The notes below the pieces were generated by a model. The model was not told the DNA's origin. It saw only the letters and a list, made by a program, of their open reading frames with translations, and searched no databases. A program made the translations under genes and the position numbers. Below are positions 31,302 to 41,977 of a stretch of 48,087 nucleotides of DNA, in pieces; within the stretch, counting starts at the first letter, position 1, and each line of letters opens with the position of its first letter. This stretch comes from Ministeria vibrans ATCC 50519 (Eukaryota > Opisthokonta > Filasterea): NCBI GenBank assembly GCA_943704425.1, contig CALSCP010001656.1:35584-83670 (forward strand), read 5' to 3'.

Positions 31302-32695
31302 TTAGTGCAGTCTGTTCCATGTGATGGCGTAAAGAGAAATGGCAAGAGGGTCACCCTCAAAGCGCACAAAGGCGGTTGGAACGCCGTCGGGAGTGGCGCG
31401 GACGGGCGCAGGTTCACTCCACACAGAGTGCATTTCAACGAGCGACCAGTCGAGAGGGAGAGACGTGTTGGCACTCACAAAATGCGGTACATTGTGACCG
31501 GCGGGCGAATCGCCATGGCTCTGACCCATGAGGTGCGCGAGTCCGTCGGGGCCCATAAAGATCTCTTGGTTTTCAAATCCGAGAGGGAAGAGGGAGGCAT
31601 TGGTACTGACAAGAGGGGATGCATCGGCGCGCGGCGCATACGGGGGCTCCCACGACGCCAGTGGGCGAGCTGGCTCAAACACAGACGGAAGTGCGGTAAA
31701 ATTGAGCTGAACACATTTAGAGATAAGCCAGCGACGACCGTCCGCAAGCACAACGGGCCGTGGGTTGCCCATGCGCACCCAGTCGTAGTAGCCTGGGGGG
31801 TACTGTAGGCTCACAGTCGCTGATACGCAGCCTGTCGCGCTCTGGGTGCCCTCCGTTGAACTTTTGAGCCAGCAACAAGGAGTGCCCGCGGCACATGACT
31901 TTGAGCCGCTCTGCTGTGATGGTGTCCAAGTGTATCCACGGCATTGGCTGCAGCGGGACTGGCAACGAGCCTCGCAGTCGCTCGCGCTCGGGGAAATTCC
32001 GTGAGACAGCACTGCGCCTTGGAGACTTTTCGAGTCCATGCGTGGACTCACCGCACAGGTCGGCGGAGGAGGTGAATTTGCAAGCTGCGCTGTGGGTGGT
32101 CCGTACGTCGTGATGATCGGGTTATGGCGGCTCTTGGTGAAGGCACCAAAGGGCGACTGTGATGTCGCCAGTCCTTGATACGTACTAAAGTTCTGTTTTT
32201 GGTGATGCTCGTAGTGTTGCCCAACACCCACATAGAACATGTACCAGGTGTCGACAGTGTTGTCGTACACGACGCCGGGCGTGAAGACACCGTGCGAGTC
32301 CCACTCACTGTGGTTGGCAGACACATCAAGCGCAATCGCATCGAATGTCCACGTCGCGTTGAGCACACGCGAGTAGTAGTGCGCCACCACGCCGTCGTAG
32401 CCAGACTTGCCGACCTCGACGGGGATCCGTGTGGCCCACACATGCCACGTGCCGTTGTGCTGGAGGGAAGAGGGAAAGAAGTAAACAAAGTCAAACCGAA
32501 ACGAAACAGTTTTACATTCACAAACAGCCAAAAGACACGTACAAAAACGGGTGGAGTGCAGTCACGAATGTTGTAGCCGTCTTCGGAGATGATCACCCGA
32601 CGCGACGATTGCACAAATTGAGGGGAGAGGACGGTTGCGGTGGCAACGCCACTCAGAGCGAAAAGTACAATGAACGAGAGCCCTTGGCGGCGCAT
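31302..32695 (-). CDS. GH43-like beta-propeller protein with inserted Apple/PAN-like domain, copy 1
   Basis: Two exons on minus: 32695-32543 and 32459-31302 (436 residues). The signal peptide is MRRQGLSFIVLFALSGVATA. Propeller blades are suggested by HNGTWHVWATRIP, ATWTFDAIALDVS, GVFTPGVVYD, TWYMFYVGVG, GLATSQSPFGAF, NPIITTYGPP, RPVVLADGRRWLI and AHLMGQSHG. The pattern of report (condition-date-price style W/Y-rich strands) is typical of the five-bladed GH43/GH32-type fold. Between about residues 175 and 245 sits a Cys-rich insert (DCEARCQSRCSQCRGYTW ... CCWLKS) that reads as an Apple/PAN module, often a carbohydrate or protein binding unit. The exact substrate and catalytic acids cannot be assigned. 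It is one of three tandem paralogues with conserved intron position. Confidence 0.72.
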
Positions 32696-32962
32696 TGTGT
32701 CACACAGCCCACAGGCAGAAGCTGGACGAAGCTAAAGTCAATGGGTGTGGAAACGTATAATAATATAAATAATTATTATTGATTCCTCAAACGTGACTCA
32801 AACTCTATAACAGAAGGAATACAACAAGTCAACAGCAATTAAAATATTACGCAAAGATTTAACCAATCAAAGTACTAGACACTATACAGTATACAGTGGT
32901 TCAAAGTGAAATATCAGTGTACTTGTATTAATATTATTTTAAAAATAACTCCTGCGACTTTG

Positions 32963-34374
32963 TTAGTTATTCGCAATTTTCGTCCAAATGATGTCGTAGA
33001 GCGAAACGGAAAGAGGATTCCCCTCAAACCGAATAAAAGCAGAGGGCACACCGTCGGGCTTGGCACGTACAGGGGCAGGCTCACTCCACTCGACGTGCAT
33101 CTCCACAAGATCCCAATGCAAAAGGGTCGCGTCGCGCGCAATGAAATGCGGAACACCATAGCCAGCAGGCGAACCGCCGTGACTGTGGCCCATCAGGTGG
33201 ACATGGCCGTCGGGTCCCGAGAAGATCTCGTCATTTTCAAAGCCATCGGGGTAAAGGGATGCGTTGGTCCGGATCATGGGCGAAGCGTCGGCGCGAGGGG
33301 CATAGGGCGGCGCCCACGACTCAAGCGGTGCAAACGACTCGAAGACGGACGGAAGTGCCGTAAAATTGGCTTGAACACATTTCAGGAAAAGCATTCGACG
33401 GCCGTCTGCGCGCACGACAGGACGGGGGTTGTCCACACGAATCCAGTTGTAGTACCCGGGCGGGTAGTGCAGTGCGACGGATGCCGACGTACAGTTCGCT
33501 TTGGGGGCCGTCTGTGCCGCTGTTGTCTTCAGCCAGCAGCACGAGGTGCCCTCGGGGCACTGTGGACCCCGATGCGTGCCCTCTTGCCACGTGGTAAAGG
33601 TGTAGCCACCACACACACCGCATTGGGCGATACAGCGTGCTTCGCACTCGTCGACCGACACTGCGTGTGCGTGCGACAGTTCACCTCCCACAATGTTGGT
33701 CGATTCCATGCGCGTGTCCGCCGCGCACGTCGGTAATGGAGGCGTGTCCTTTACGACCGAGGGTGGTCCATATGTGGTGATAATGGGATTGTAGGGGCTC
33801 CTGGCAAAGGCACCAAAGGGCGACTGTGATGTCGCCAGTCCTTCGTACTCACTGAAGCCAGAGCTCTTGTTGTGCGTCGTGTAGTGCGGACCCACCCCTC
33901 CGTAGAACAGGTACCAGGTGTCGACGGTGCTGTCGTACACGACGCCGGGCGTGAAGACACCGTGCGAGTCCCACTCACTGTGGTTGGCAGACACATCAAG
34001 CGCAATCGCATCGAATGTCCACGTCGCGTTGAGCACACGCGAGTAGTAGTGCGCCACCACGCCGTCGTAGCCAGACTTGCCGACCTCGACGGGGATCCGT
34101 GTGGCCCACACATGCCACGTGCCGTTGTGCTGGAGGGAAGAGGGAAAGAAGTAAACAAACCGAAACTGTTTACATTCACAAACAGCCAAAAGACACGTAC
34201 AAAAACGGGTGGAGTGCAGTCACGAATGTTGTAGCCGTCTTCGGAGATGATCACCCGACGCGACGATTGCACAATCTGAGGGGAGAGAACGGTTGCGGTG
34301 GCAACGGAAATGAGTAGTCCGACACACGCGAAGAAACGACTCAGGCTCATCTGCATGCCGAGGATCCGAGGCAT
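32963..34374 (-). CDS. GH43-like beta-propeller protein with inserted Apple/PAN-like domain, copy 2
   Basis: Two exons on minus: 34374-34201 and 34129-32963 (446 residues from the first ATG; a second in-frame ATG lies six codons in, next to MQMSLSR). It has the same layout as copy 1: signal peptide (FFACVGLLISVATA), propeller strands, and a Cys-rich insert (CEARCIAQCGVCGGYTFTTW ... CCWLK). The 5' half, including the intron, is almost identical in DNA to copy 1, while the 3' half is diverged. The last strands read HFIARDATLLHWDLVEMHVEW and FIRFEGNPLSVSLYDIIW. It probably acts on the same class of polysaccharide as its siblings, with changed specificity in the diverged half. Confidence 0.72.
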
Positions 34375-34603
34375 TGATGATTGAGACGGCAGATGGTGGC
34401 TCTTTACGGATCACCAACCAAACAGCCGATGATGAAAAACTTTGATTGAAATAAAAAATACTCAATGAATACTCAATGTTAAAACAAGACAAGATACAAA
34501 TGAGCAAAACACTGAGCACAGTACTCGATATTTATCGCTGAGCCAATTCAGCCAAAATATAACAAAGATAGTATGCATAGTATGCACAAATTCATTCAGT
34601 ACA

Positions 34604-36013
34604 CTAACTTATTTTCGAATGATCAATCTTATTCCATGTGACAGCATAAAGAGACACGGATAGTGGAGTTCCCTCGAACCGGATAAACGCGGAAGGCACA
34701 TCATCGGAATTGGCACGCACAGGAGCCGGCTCATTCCACTCGGCGTGCATTTCCACCAGATCCCATCTCAAGAGAGTCGGATCTAGCGCAATGAAGTGGG
34801 GAATGGGACGGCCGGCGGGAGATCCGCCGTGACTATGGCCCATCATGTGCACATGCCCGTCGGGGCCCATAAAAATCTCTTGGTTCTCAAAGCCTTTGGG
34901 AAAGAGCGTTGCATTGGCGGGGATGACGGGCGACGCGTCTGATCGAGGAGTGTACGGTGGCGCCCACGATTCTTGAGGCGCAAACGGCTCGAAGACGGTG
35001 GGAAGCGCAGTGGAGTTGAGCCGCACACACTTCATGAAAAGCATACGACGGCCGTCTGCGCGCACGACCGGTCGGGGGTTGTCCACGCGCACCCAGTCGT
35101 AGTAGCCCGGCGGAAAGTGCTGCATGACAGAGGCAGACGTGCTGTTGTCCTCGGGAGCCGTCTGCGTTGCGCTGCTCTTAAGCCAGCAGCACGGCGTCCC
35201 CTTTGGGCAGTGCTCGGCGCGCGACCCGGGTTGCCACGTGGTGAAGGTGTAGCCGGCGCACACACCGCACTGTGCGATGCAGCGCGCCTCGCATTCCTCG
35301 GTCGACTGGGCGGGTGCGTGTGACAAGTCGTTTCCCACAATGTTGGTCGATTCCATGTGTGCATTGGCCGCGCACGTCGGTAATGGAAGCGTGTCCTTTA
35401 CGACCGAGGGTGGTCCATATGTGGTGATAATGGGATTGTAGGGGCTCTTGGTGAAGGCACCAAAGGGCGACTGTGATGTCGCCAGTCCTTGATACTCACT
35501 GAAATCAGAGCCGGAGTGTGTCGTGTAGTGCGGACCCACTCCGCCGTAGAAGAGGTACCAGGTGTCGACGGTGCTGTCGTACACGACGCCGGGCGTGAAG
35601 ACACCGTGCGAGTCCCACTCACTGTGGTTGGCAGACACATCAAGCGCAATCGCATCGAATGTCCACGTCGCGTTGAGCACACGCGAGTAGTAGTGCGCCA
35701 CCACGCCGTTGTAGCCTGGCTTTCCCTCACTGACGGGGATCCGCGTGGCCCACAGGTGCCACGTACCGTTGTGCTACAAAGGGGGGAAAAAAGGCAGAAG
35801 GTTCAAACAAGTAAACAGACAAGAAGAGTTCTCTAAAACACGTACAAAAACGGGTGGAGTGCAGTCACGAATGTTGTAGCCGTCTTCGGAGACAATCAGA
35901 CGGCGAGAAGGCGCAACGAGCTGGGGAGAGAGAACGGTCGCCGTGACGACGCTGAAAGAGCTCTCGCAGCCAAAAACGAGCAAGCCCAGCACTAGCTGAA
36001 GGATCTGACGCAT
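34604..36013 (-). CDS. GH43-like beta-propeller protein with inserted Apple/PAN-like domain, copy 3
   Basis: Two exons on minus: 36013-35846 and 35773-34604 (445 residues). The signal peptide is LQLVLGLLVFGCESSFS. The mature start VLSPQLVAPSRRLIVSED is homologous to the other copies. The intron position is the same but its sequence is unlike that of copies 1 and 2. The Cys-rich insert is CEARCIAQCGVCAGYTFTTW ... CCWLKSS. Closest to copy 2 in the insert and in the region around DNA 35400-35470, where a stretch of about 45 bases is identical to copy 2. It faces the MFS transporter gene across a 189-bp divergent gap, which would allow joint control. Confidence 0.72.
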
Positions 36014-36202
36014 AATCTACACCCAAATACTAATCGTATTGCTGGCCACAAAGCGAAGATGGAACACAAAACAACTGAACACTTTATTGAGTTGCGACTT
36101 GAGTCTGTTGATCTCCAGTAAGTGAAGTCAGTGGATTCAGTAATGACTCATCACACTTTTCTTGCCGCCTATCGTAGATAGATTTGGTGCAGATCCCTGT
36201 GC

Positions 36203-37892
36203 ATGGGATACGACACCACGCCGCTGGTGGCAGCGTCCAGTCGCGACGAGTGGGCCGGCGATCGCATTTTGACGTCCGACCTGTCAAATGCAAGCGAATC
36301 GCCGCCAGTGGAGCCGATAAAGCCTCCCTATCGGTTGTGGGTTGCGGGCATTGCATGTTGGCTTGCCGAGTCATATCAGTATGGGGGGTTTTTTATGATT
36401 GTGTGTGGGATTAATGTGAGTTTGGCACATACTCAAGTTGGGCCCATGTCGCTTGTAGGATGACGGCGCCCTTTGCGTTTGCCACGTTCATGGTGCGAGA
36501 CCAGTCAGGCACGAGTGGGGGCGAAGACAAGGTTGGATTGTACGCAGGGGTGCTGGCAGGCTCCAATTACGCAGGGCAGGTCGTCTCGGCCATTCCGTGG
36601 AGCCGCGCGGCGTCCCGGTACGGCATCCGGCCGTGCGTCATGGTGGGCCTGGCGCTCACCACGATCCTTAATGTTGCCTTTGGCTTTTGCACCAACTATT
36701 GGGCGGGTGTGACTGTGCGGTTTCTTGGCGGTTTGTGCGACGGCAATCTGGCTCTTATCAAGACTTTGGTGGCTCAGGGCTCCCCCGAGTCGCTGCGGGC
36801 CACCGGCATGGCCTACCTTTCGGCAACTTACTCTTTTGGTGCAATAGTGGGACCGGTGATTGCGGGCGTGCTGGCACGCCCCGCCTACCAGTACCCAAGT
36901 GTGTTTACCTCCGGTGTGCTCGTGCGCTTTCCCTATCTTCTGGCGCAGCTGGTCACGGCCGGCGTCGTCCTGGTCGCTGCAATCATCGTCGCGCTTACTA
37001 TGGCCGGAGCGGCAGGCAGGTCGGCCGAGGCAGCTGCGTCGGCAGCATCAGCGGCACAGGCGGCGTCCTCATGCGAGTACTATGAACTCAAGACTCTTTC
37101 AGACATGGAAGACGACCAACTCGTCTCACCCACCACTAGCAAGCACACATCTTCCAAGCCCCCAACGCGTAATGCAACGCCCTGGCTACCACCCCTCACG
37201 TATGCCTTCCTGTCGCTTATGTTTGTCTGCATCGACGAGACTCTTCCCATCTTCTTCTCGTCTCCTCCGCACAAAGGTGGGCTCGACTGGGCCCCCGTCC
37301 GCATCGGCGCCGTCTACGGCCTGCTCGGCTGCGCCAATATTCTTGCGTCTATCTTTGCCTTTCCCCGTCTTGAGCCTCGTCTGCGTCTCCTCCCCGTCTT
37401 CCGCCTCGGCCTCTATCTCAATCTTCCCGCTGTTCTTCTCTTCCCTCTCCTGAGCGTCGCCCAATCTCGCTCCGGCGACCCCGCCGCCTGGTCTGTCGTT
37501 GTTCTCGTGGCTGCCCTGTACTCCACCAGCCAGGCGCTCAGCTTTGCCGCCGGCATGAACTTTGTCAACAACGCTGTGCCCCACTCTTCGCTGCTACGAA
37601 TCAACGGACTCACGCAGACTCTCATCTCCATCGCCCGTTGCACGGGTCCCCTTATTGCTGGTGGCTTGTGGACCCTCATTGCCTCTGCTGCTCTCTGGCG
37701 CGTCTACATGGACTTTCTCATTCTGGTATACTATAGTATAGTAGAGTGGGAGTCTGCGAGCTCGAAAGCGACTGACACGCGTTGTGTGTTTAGGGTGTTG
37801 TAACTGTTGCTGTGATTTGCGTCTCATTCAAGCTGCCAGAGAAACTCAATCGGCCCTATGTTGTCTGTCTGTCTGACGGCCCCTCTGAGTGA
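36203..37892 (+). CDS. major facilitator superfamily transporter (ZIFL/TPO-like)
   Basis: Three exons: 36203-36378, 36459-37725, 37794-37892 (513 residues). It has roughly 12 hydrophobic segments in two halves, split by a cytosolic loop rich in Ala/Ser and Thr (EAAASAASAAQAASS, about 240-280). The first join gives AESYQMTAPFAFATFMVRD, which is the typical first helix-loop of this subgroup and decides the splice sites. An MFS motif A-like loop follows (SRAASRYGIRPCVM), then GLCDGNLALIKTLVAQ. Similarity in memory is to zinc-induced-facilitator-like and tetracycline/drug-type MFS proteins of plants and protists. The substrate is unknown. Its place beside secreted glycosidases makes a sugar or oligosaccharide importer attractive, but sequence alone does not show it. 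Confidence 0.88.
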
Positions 37893-38351
37893 TATATTTA
37901 TATAGTTTATCACTTTGGATTGTCGAACATGGTCCAGTTGAAGTCGCTGGACGCTAGGCGGGTAGTACGTGATGTTGGTGTGGAGAAATGTGTTGCGGAT
38001 GACAGTCTTGGGAAGCATTGAGCTACGATGACCCTTCCAGGCTTATTTCGGGACCTTGTTTGTGTCGGAACGAAAGCACCGATACGACGCACAACACGGC
38101 ACACAACAAACCGAGTGTGGTTCGTTCCTCCAGTAGTCGACCAACGAGAACGTCTCGTCACCGACCTTAGGCTTGCACCGGAGCCACGGGAGAAGTCGAT
38201 TTAACATTCTATACTAGATTCTAGATCTCGACACTAACACTCATCTAACGACTAACAGTGTCAGTGAGTAATAAATTTTTTAGTTAAATTGTGTGTTAGA
38301 CTTTCTGTTTGTTTTGGACGTGAATTTCTCTACAGCGTTTCTTTTTTCTTG
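37893..38351. other. intergenic region, nothing firmly assigned
   Basis: 459 bp between the MFS and Notum-like genes. It holds a minus-strand open frame at 37910-38161 without family features, a small inverted repeat (gacact ... agtgtc, about 38229-38265) and AT-rich sequence before the next ATG. A decayed gene piece or a noncoding RNA cannot be excluded. Confidence 0.4.
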
Positions 38352-40217
38352 ATGAAGGGTGTTGTGACTGCGCTGTTGATAGCTCTAGTGGTGGTACGAG
38401 GGTTTGTTGACATTTCGTCGAAAAACGACACTCTCACGTCACTCCGGCAGCCTCACGGCCTACTGACACTCTCCACCGCTGAAACACCACGTTCTCAGCA
38501 GACTGTGCGCGCTGCAGCGGACGCCAAGGGGTATTTTTTGAGGGAGGCGGCGGAGAAGGAAAACGCGCGATGTCTGGATGGGACGCCGGGCGTGTACTAC
38601 CATCGGCCGGGCAGCGCCGACGGGACCCGCAAGTGGTATATCCACCATCAGGTAAGGCGCCATTGAGCGTTTTGATTTGTGATTGATTGGTATGATTTTT
38701 GTATTCTTCTTGTAATGTCTTGTTTTGACATGAAGTACAGCTTTCGATTATCTATTTACTTTCTAACTGTTATTGTAATTGTAATTGTTATTGTTATTGT
38801 TATTGTTATTGTTATTGTTATTGTTAATATTTGTTATTGTTGTTGCTATTGTTATTGTTATTGTTAATATTAATTGTTATTGTTATTGCCACTGTTGGTT
38901 TTTGTCGTTTTCTTCTTATTGTGTAATGGGACTATTTATGTTTCTAAATTTTCTTGTAGGGAGGGGGTTGGTGTGAGTCGTTGGAGCACTGCCATCATCG
39001 CGCGCAAAATCACTATGGATCCTCCAAAACGTATCCTATGGAAACCAATTTGAACCTGCGACGTGGGTACTTCTCATCAAATTCCGACAAAAACCCTCAA
39101 ATGTGAGTTTGTCCAGAGTGTCATGCGAATAACGAACGATATTGATGTTATCACTTGCCATTTGCCAAGGTACAACTGGAACACCGTCTTTATCCGCTAC
39201 TGCGACGGCGGATCATTCACAGGCAGCAATTCCTCGACAACAATCGTACAGGGAATGGAGCTGTTCTTCCGCGGCAAACACATTCTCAAGGCAGTCATTG
39301 ACGATCTACTTGACAATCGAGGCCTCAGCAACGCCACGGACGTTGTTGTGAGCGGCTGTTCAGCAGGCGGACTTGCAAGTACTTTACTCATACACCTCAA
39401 CCACTCAATGTGACACTCCCTTCCCCTATCCGCCTCTCCCTCTCAGCATATCTTCATCTGGACCATTGGGCGTCGCGCATGCCCCCCACTGCCAAAGTGC
39501 GCGGGCTACCGGACAGCGGGTTCTTCGTAGACCACGAAGGCCCGCCCCACTACCACTCGGCCATGCACTGGCTCTTCTACCACATGAACAGCTCGTCTGC
39601 CGTTAACTCCGCCTGTCTGCGCGCCCACTCCTCTTCAAACGACCCCCACAAGTGTATTTTTGCTCAATACGCCGCTCCTCATATTCAGACGCCCTTCTTC
39701 CCGCTCCAGTCTCAATACGATGCCTGGCAAGTCGGCTTTGATCTTGGAGTGCCCGTAATCCATTTCTTTTTCAAACAATACTATATTGCATCTCAATCAC
39801 TGTTCTGTAGACGAGCGATATTTCCACCATCAACGAATGGGGCAGAAACATCACGGCTTTAATTCGCTCCACTGTGCTGAATCGACCGCAAAACTCTGTG
39901 TTTCTCGATAGGTAAACAAACAATTTCAAATAAGTCATGTTAATTCTTTTGGGGTTTTTTTAATGCATTGTGTGTGTGTCTTTTTTTTTACAGCTGCTTT
40001 CATCATTGCGGAGAGTGGGAGTACGCCTTCAAAATCATACCCATAATATGACATAGTTTGGTAATTCGTGAGGATTAATAATTGTTTCGTTATTAGTTCG
40101 ATTCGGATTGATGGGAAACTGTCTGCAATGGCCTTCCAAGAGTGGTATGATGGCACGAGTGCTGCGCGGTACATACAGAACAAGCCTTATGAGTGTTTTG
40201 AGTGTTGCAGACCATAA
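38352..40217 (+). CDS. Notum / pectin-acetylesterase family carboxylesterase
   Basis: Seven exons: 38352-38651, 38960-39102, 39170-39378, 39447-39730, 39811-39911, 39994-40020, 40097-40217 (394 residues). Signal peptide GVVTALLIALVVVRGF. Alpha/beta-hydrolase of the PAE/Notum family (CE13): oxyanion block GGGWCESLEHC, IRYCDGGSFTG, nucleophile elbow GCSAGGLA (Ser212), Asp309 in QYDAWQ, and His349/350 in CFHHCGEW. Family members remove acetyl groups from pectin (plants, microbes) or palmitoleate from Wnt (animal Notum). In a protist, a polysaccharide deacetylase role is more likely. The sixth exon is a 27-base micro-exon carrying the catalytic His; its joins (AG+C, GA+T) restore the conserved CGEWDSIRIDG. 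Neighbouring secreted glycosidases support an extracellular role. Confidence 0.92.
38775..38890. repeat. (TTGTTA)n in a Notum-like intron
   Basis: ttgttattgtta-type repeats of about 110 bases lie in the first intron of the Notum-like gene. Confidence 0.9.
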
Positions 40218-40328
40218 GTAAAACATTATGTAACTTACGTGTTGACAAGATTTGTTGACTATATTTCCTTTAGTCTTTACTCAGCACTCACTTTAAAATT
40301 TAAATAACTTTGTTTTGAGCTGAGAAAC

Positions 40329-40575
40329 ATGGCGTGGTGCTGGTACATTGCGGGCGCGTACGCAACCCTCTGCCTTCTCGTCCACGTCTGGCGCAAAGGT
40401 TTGTTGTTTTCGCTTTCTCTCTGCTCTGCCGTCCTCCCCTGCGTCCTGTGGCGCACACACTTGCCTCATGAGCATAGAAAGTCTAGTTGCACGTTCGTTC
40501 CGGGTCTTCGTGTCCACCGCGATTGCGTTCTTGTCCTCTTATTCTTCTCGTTCTTGATGAGCTGTTGTTCACGCA

Positions 40576-40612
<37 letters not shown>

Positions 40613-41884
40613 GCTTAGCGATCAATCGACTGGACGTCAAGGACAAGCACGTGATGGTGACCGGCGGAAGCGAGGGTCTTGGCCTTGCTGTGGCGAGCCA
40701 GCTGGCAAGCATGGGTGCGCGTGTGTCGCTGGTGAGTCGTTCGGCGCACAAACTTGAAATGGCCAAGAGTCAAGTTCGCGCGGCCGGCACAAACCAGAGG
40801 TACGACACACGACGCTCAGTGAGGCGCTGGCGGACGGGCCGCTCCTCCAAGCAGTGCACTCTAACACGCACCTTCTTCTTCTTCTTCTTCTTCTTCTTCT
40901 TCTTCTCTCTCTACCGTCTCGCTCTCACAGTGGTGACCGAGTCACAGTGCATCCGTGTGACGTGACCGACTTTGACGGCGTGAAGTCGGCTGTTGCAGCC
41001 GCCAACACAGCGCACGGACGACCCACTGACTTTGTTGTGTGCTGTGCTGGTCTCGCCACGCCCGGCTGGTTTATCGAGCAAGACATTAGCATTTTTCGTC
41101 AAATGATGGGTAAACAATGGGGGTTTTTGTGCGGTGATGCACACTCAAACATTCTGCTTCCTTTCTTCTTTAGATGTGAACTACTTTGGAACAGTGCACA
41201 CACTCAAAGCGGCTCTTCCCGCTATGATTGAAGCAGACAACCACGGCCACTTGGTGCTGGTCAGCTCAGCGGCGTCACTTGCTGCCTTTGTCGGTTACAC
41301 ACAGTACAACACACACATACACACATACATACACAATATTGCAATGAACTTTGTGTGTCACTGACGGACTTTTTCATGTCTTTTTTGTTTTGTTCAAGGT
41401 ACGCCGCTTCAAAGTATGCTGTGCGTGGATTGGCGGATGCGCTGCGTAACGAAGTGATTGCGTATGGGATGAAAGTGACACATTTTATGCCAAGTAACAT
41501 CCAAACGAAAGGTAAAGTGAATACGATCGAATAAGATTGCATCTGGGATACTTTTTTTTAACTTTTTTTGATGTGTGAATAGGCTTTGAGAATGAGAACA
41601 AGACGAAACCGCAAGAGTGCAAAGACATTGAAGGGAGTGCGGACATGTTTACGGCGGAGAAGTGCAGTGCGTCGCTGGTGACTGGACTGCGCAACGGAGA
41701 CTATGCCATTGCCAACGAGGCACTGATTGACATTCTGCGGGTGGGGACGGGAGGAGTGACACCACGCACCAATGTGTGGTTGGAGGTGGTGGTGGCCCCG
41801 CTGGCAGTCGTGGTGGGCTGGGGGTTCCGCTGGTGGACCGACTATGTCGTGTCCAAAGGGAAGGGAAGCAAGAAGAGCAAGTGA
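40329..41884 (+). CDS. KDSR: 3-ketodihydrosphingosine reductase (SDR family)
   Basis: Reduces 3-ketodihydrosphingosine to dihydrosphingosine in de novo sphingolipid synthesis, on the cytosolic face of the ER. Six exons: 40329-40398, 40619-40799, 40931-41109, 41174-41303, 41399-41511, 41583-41884 (324 residues). An N-terminal membrane anchor (WYIAGAYATLCLLVHVW) precedes the Rossmann fold: cofactor loop VTGGSEGLGLA, VVCCAGLATPG in place of NAG, and catalytic LVSSAAS ... QYAASK (YxxxK). LADALRNEVIAYGMKVTHF and MPSNIQTKGFENENKTKP match TSC10/KDSR closely. A C-terminal hydrophobic stretch (VVVAPLAVVVGWGF) ends in KKSK, a dilysine KKxx ER-retrieval signal. Family length is normal. It is separated from the GH172 gene by only 93 bp, tail to tail. 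Confidence 0.95.
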
Positions 41885-41942
41885 GCGCACTCGACTATGT
41901 GTGTCTTTGTGTGTACGTGTCTGTGTGTTTGGACATTAAAAC

Positions 41943-41948
41943 AATAAA
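41943..41948 (+). promoter_or_regulatory. poly(A) signal AATAAA of the KDSR gene
   Basis: The hexamer lies 59 bases after the stop codon, in the gap to the convergent GH172 gene. Confidence 0.5.
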
Positions 41949-41977
41949 ATATAATAATAATTGACTTTTGCGGACGT

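Noticed and set aside
31299-35836. Plus-strand open frames across the three tandem propeller genes
   Set aside because: They recur only because the sense genes are paralogous, and they lack domains and splice-consistent structure.
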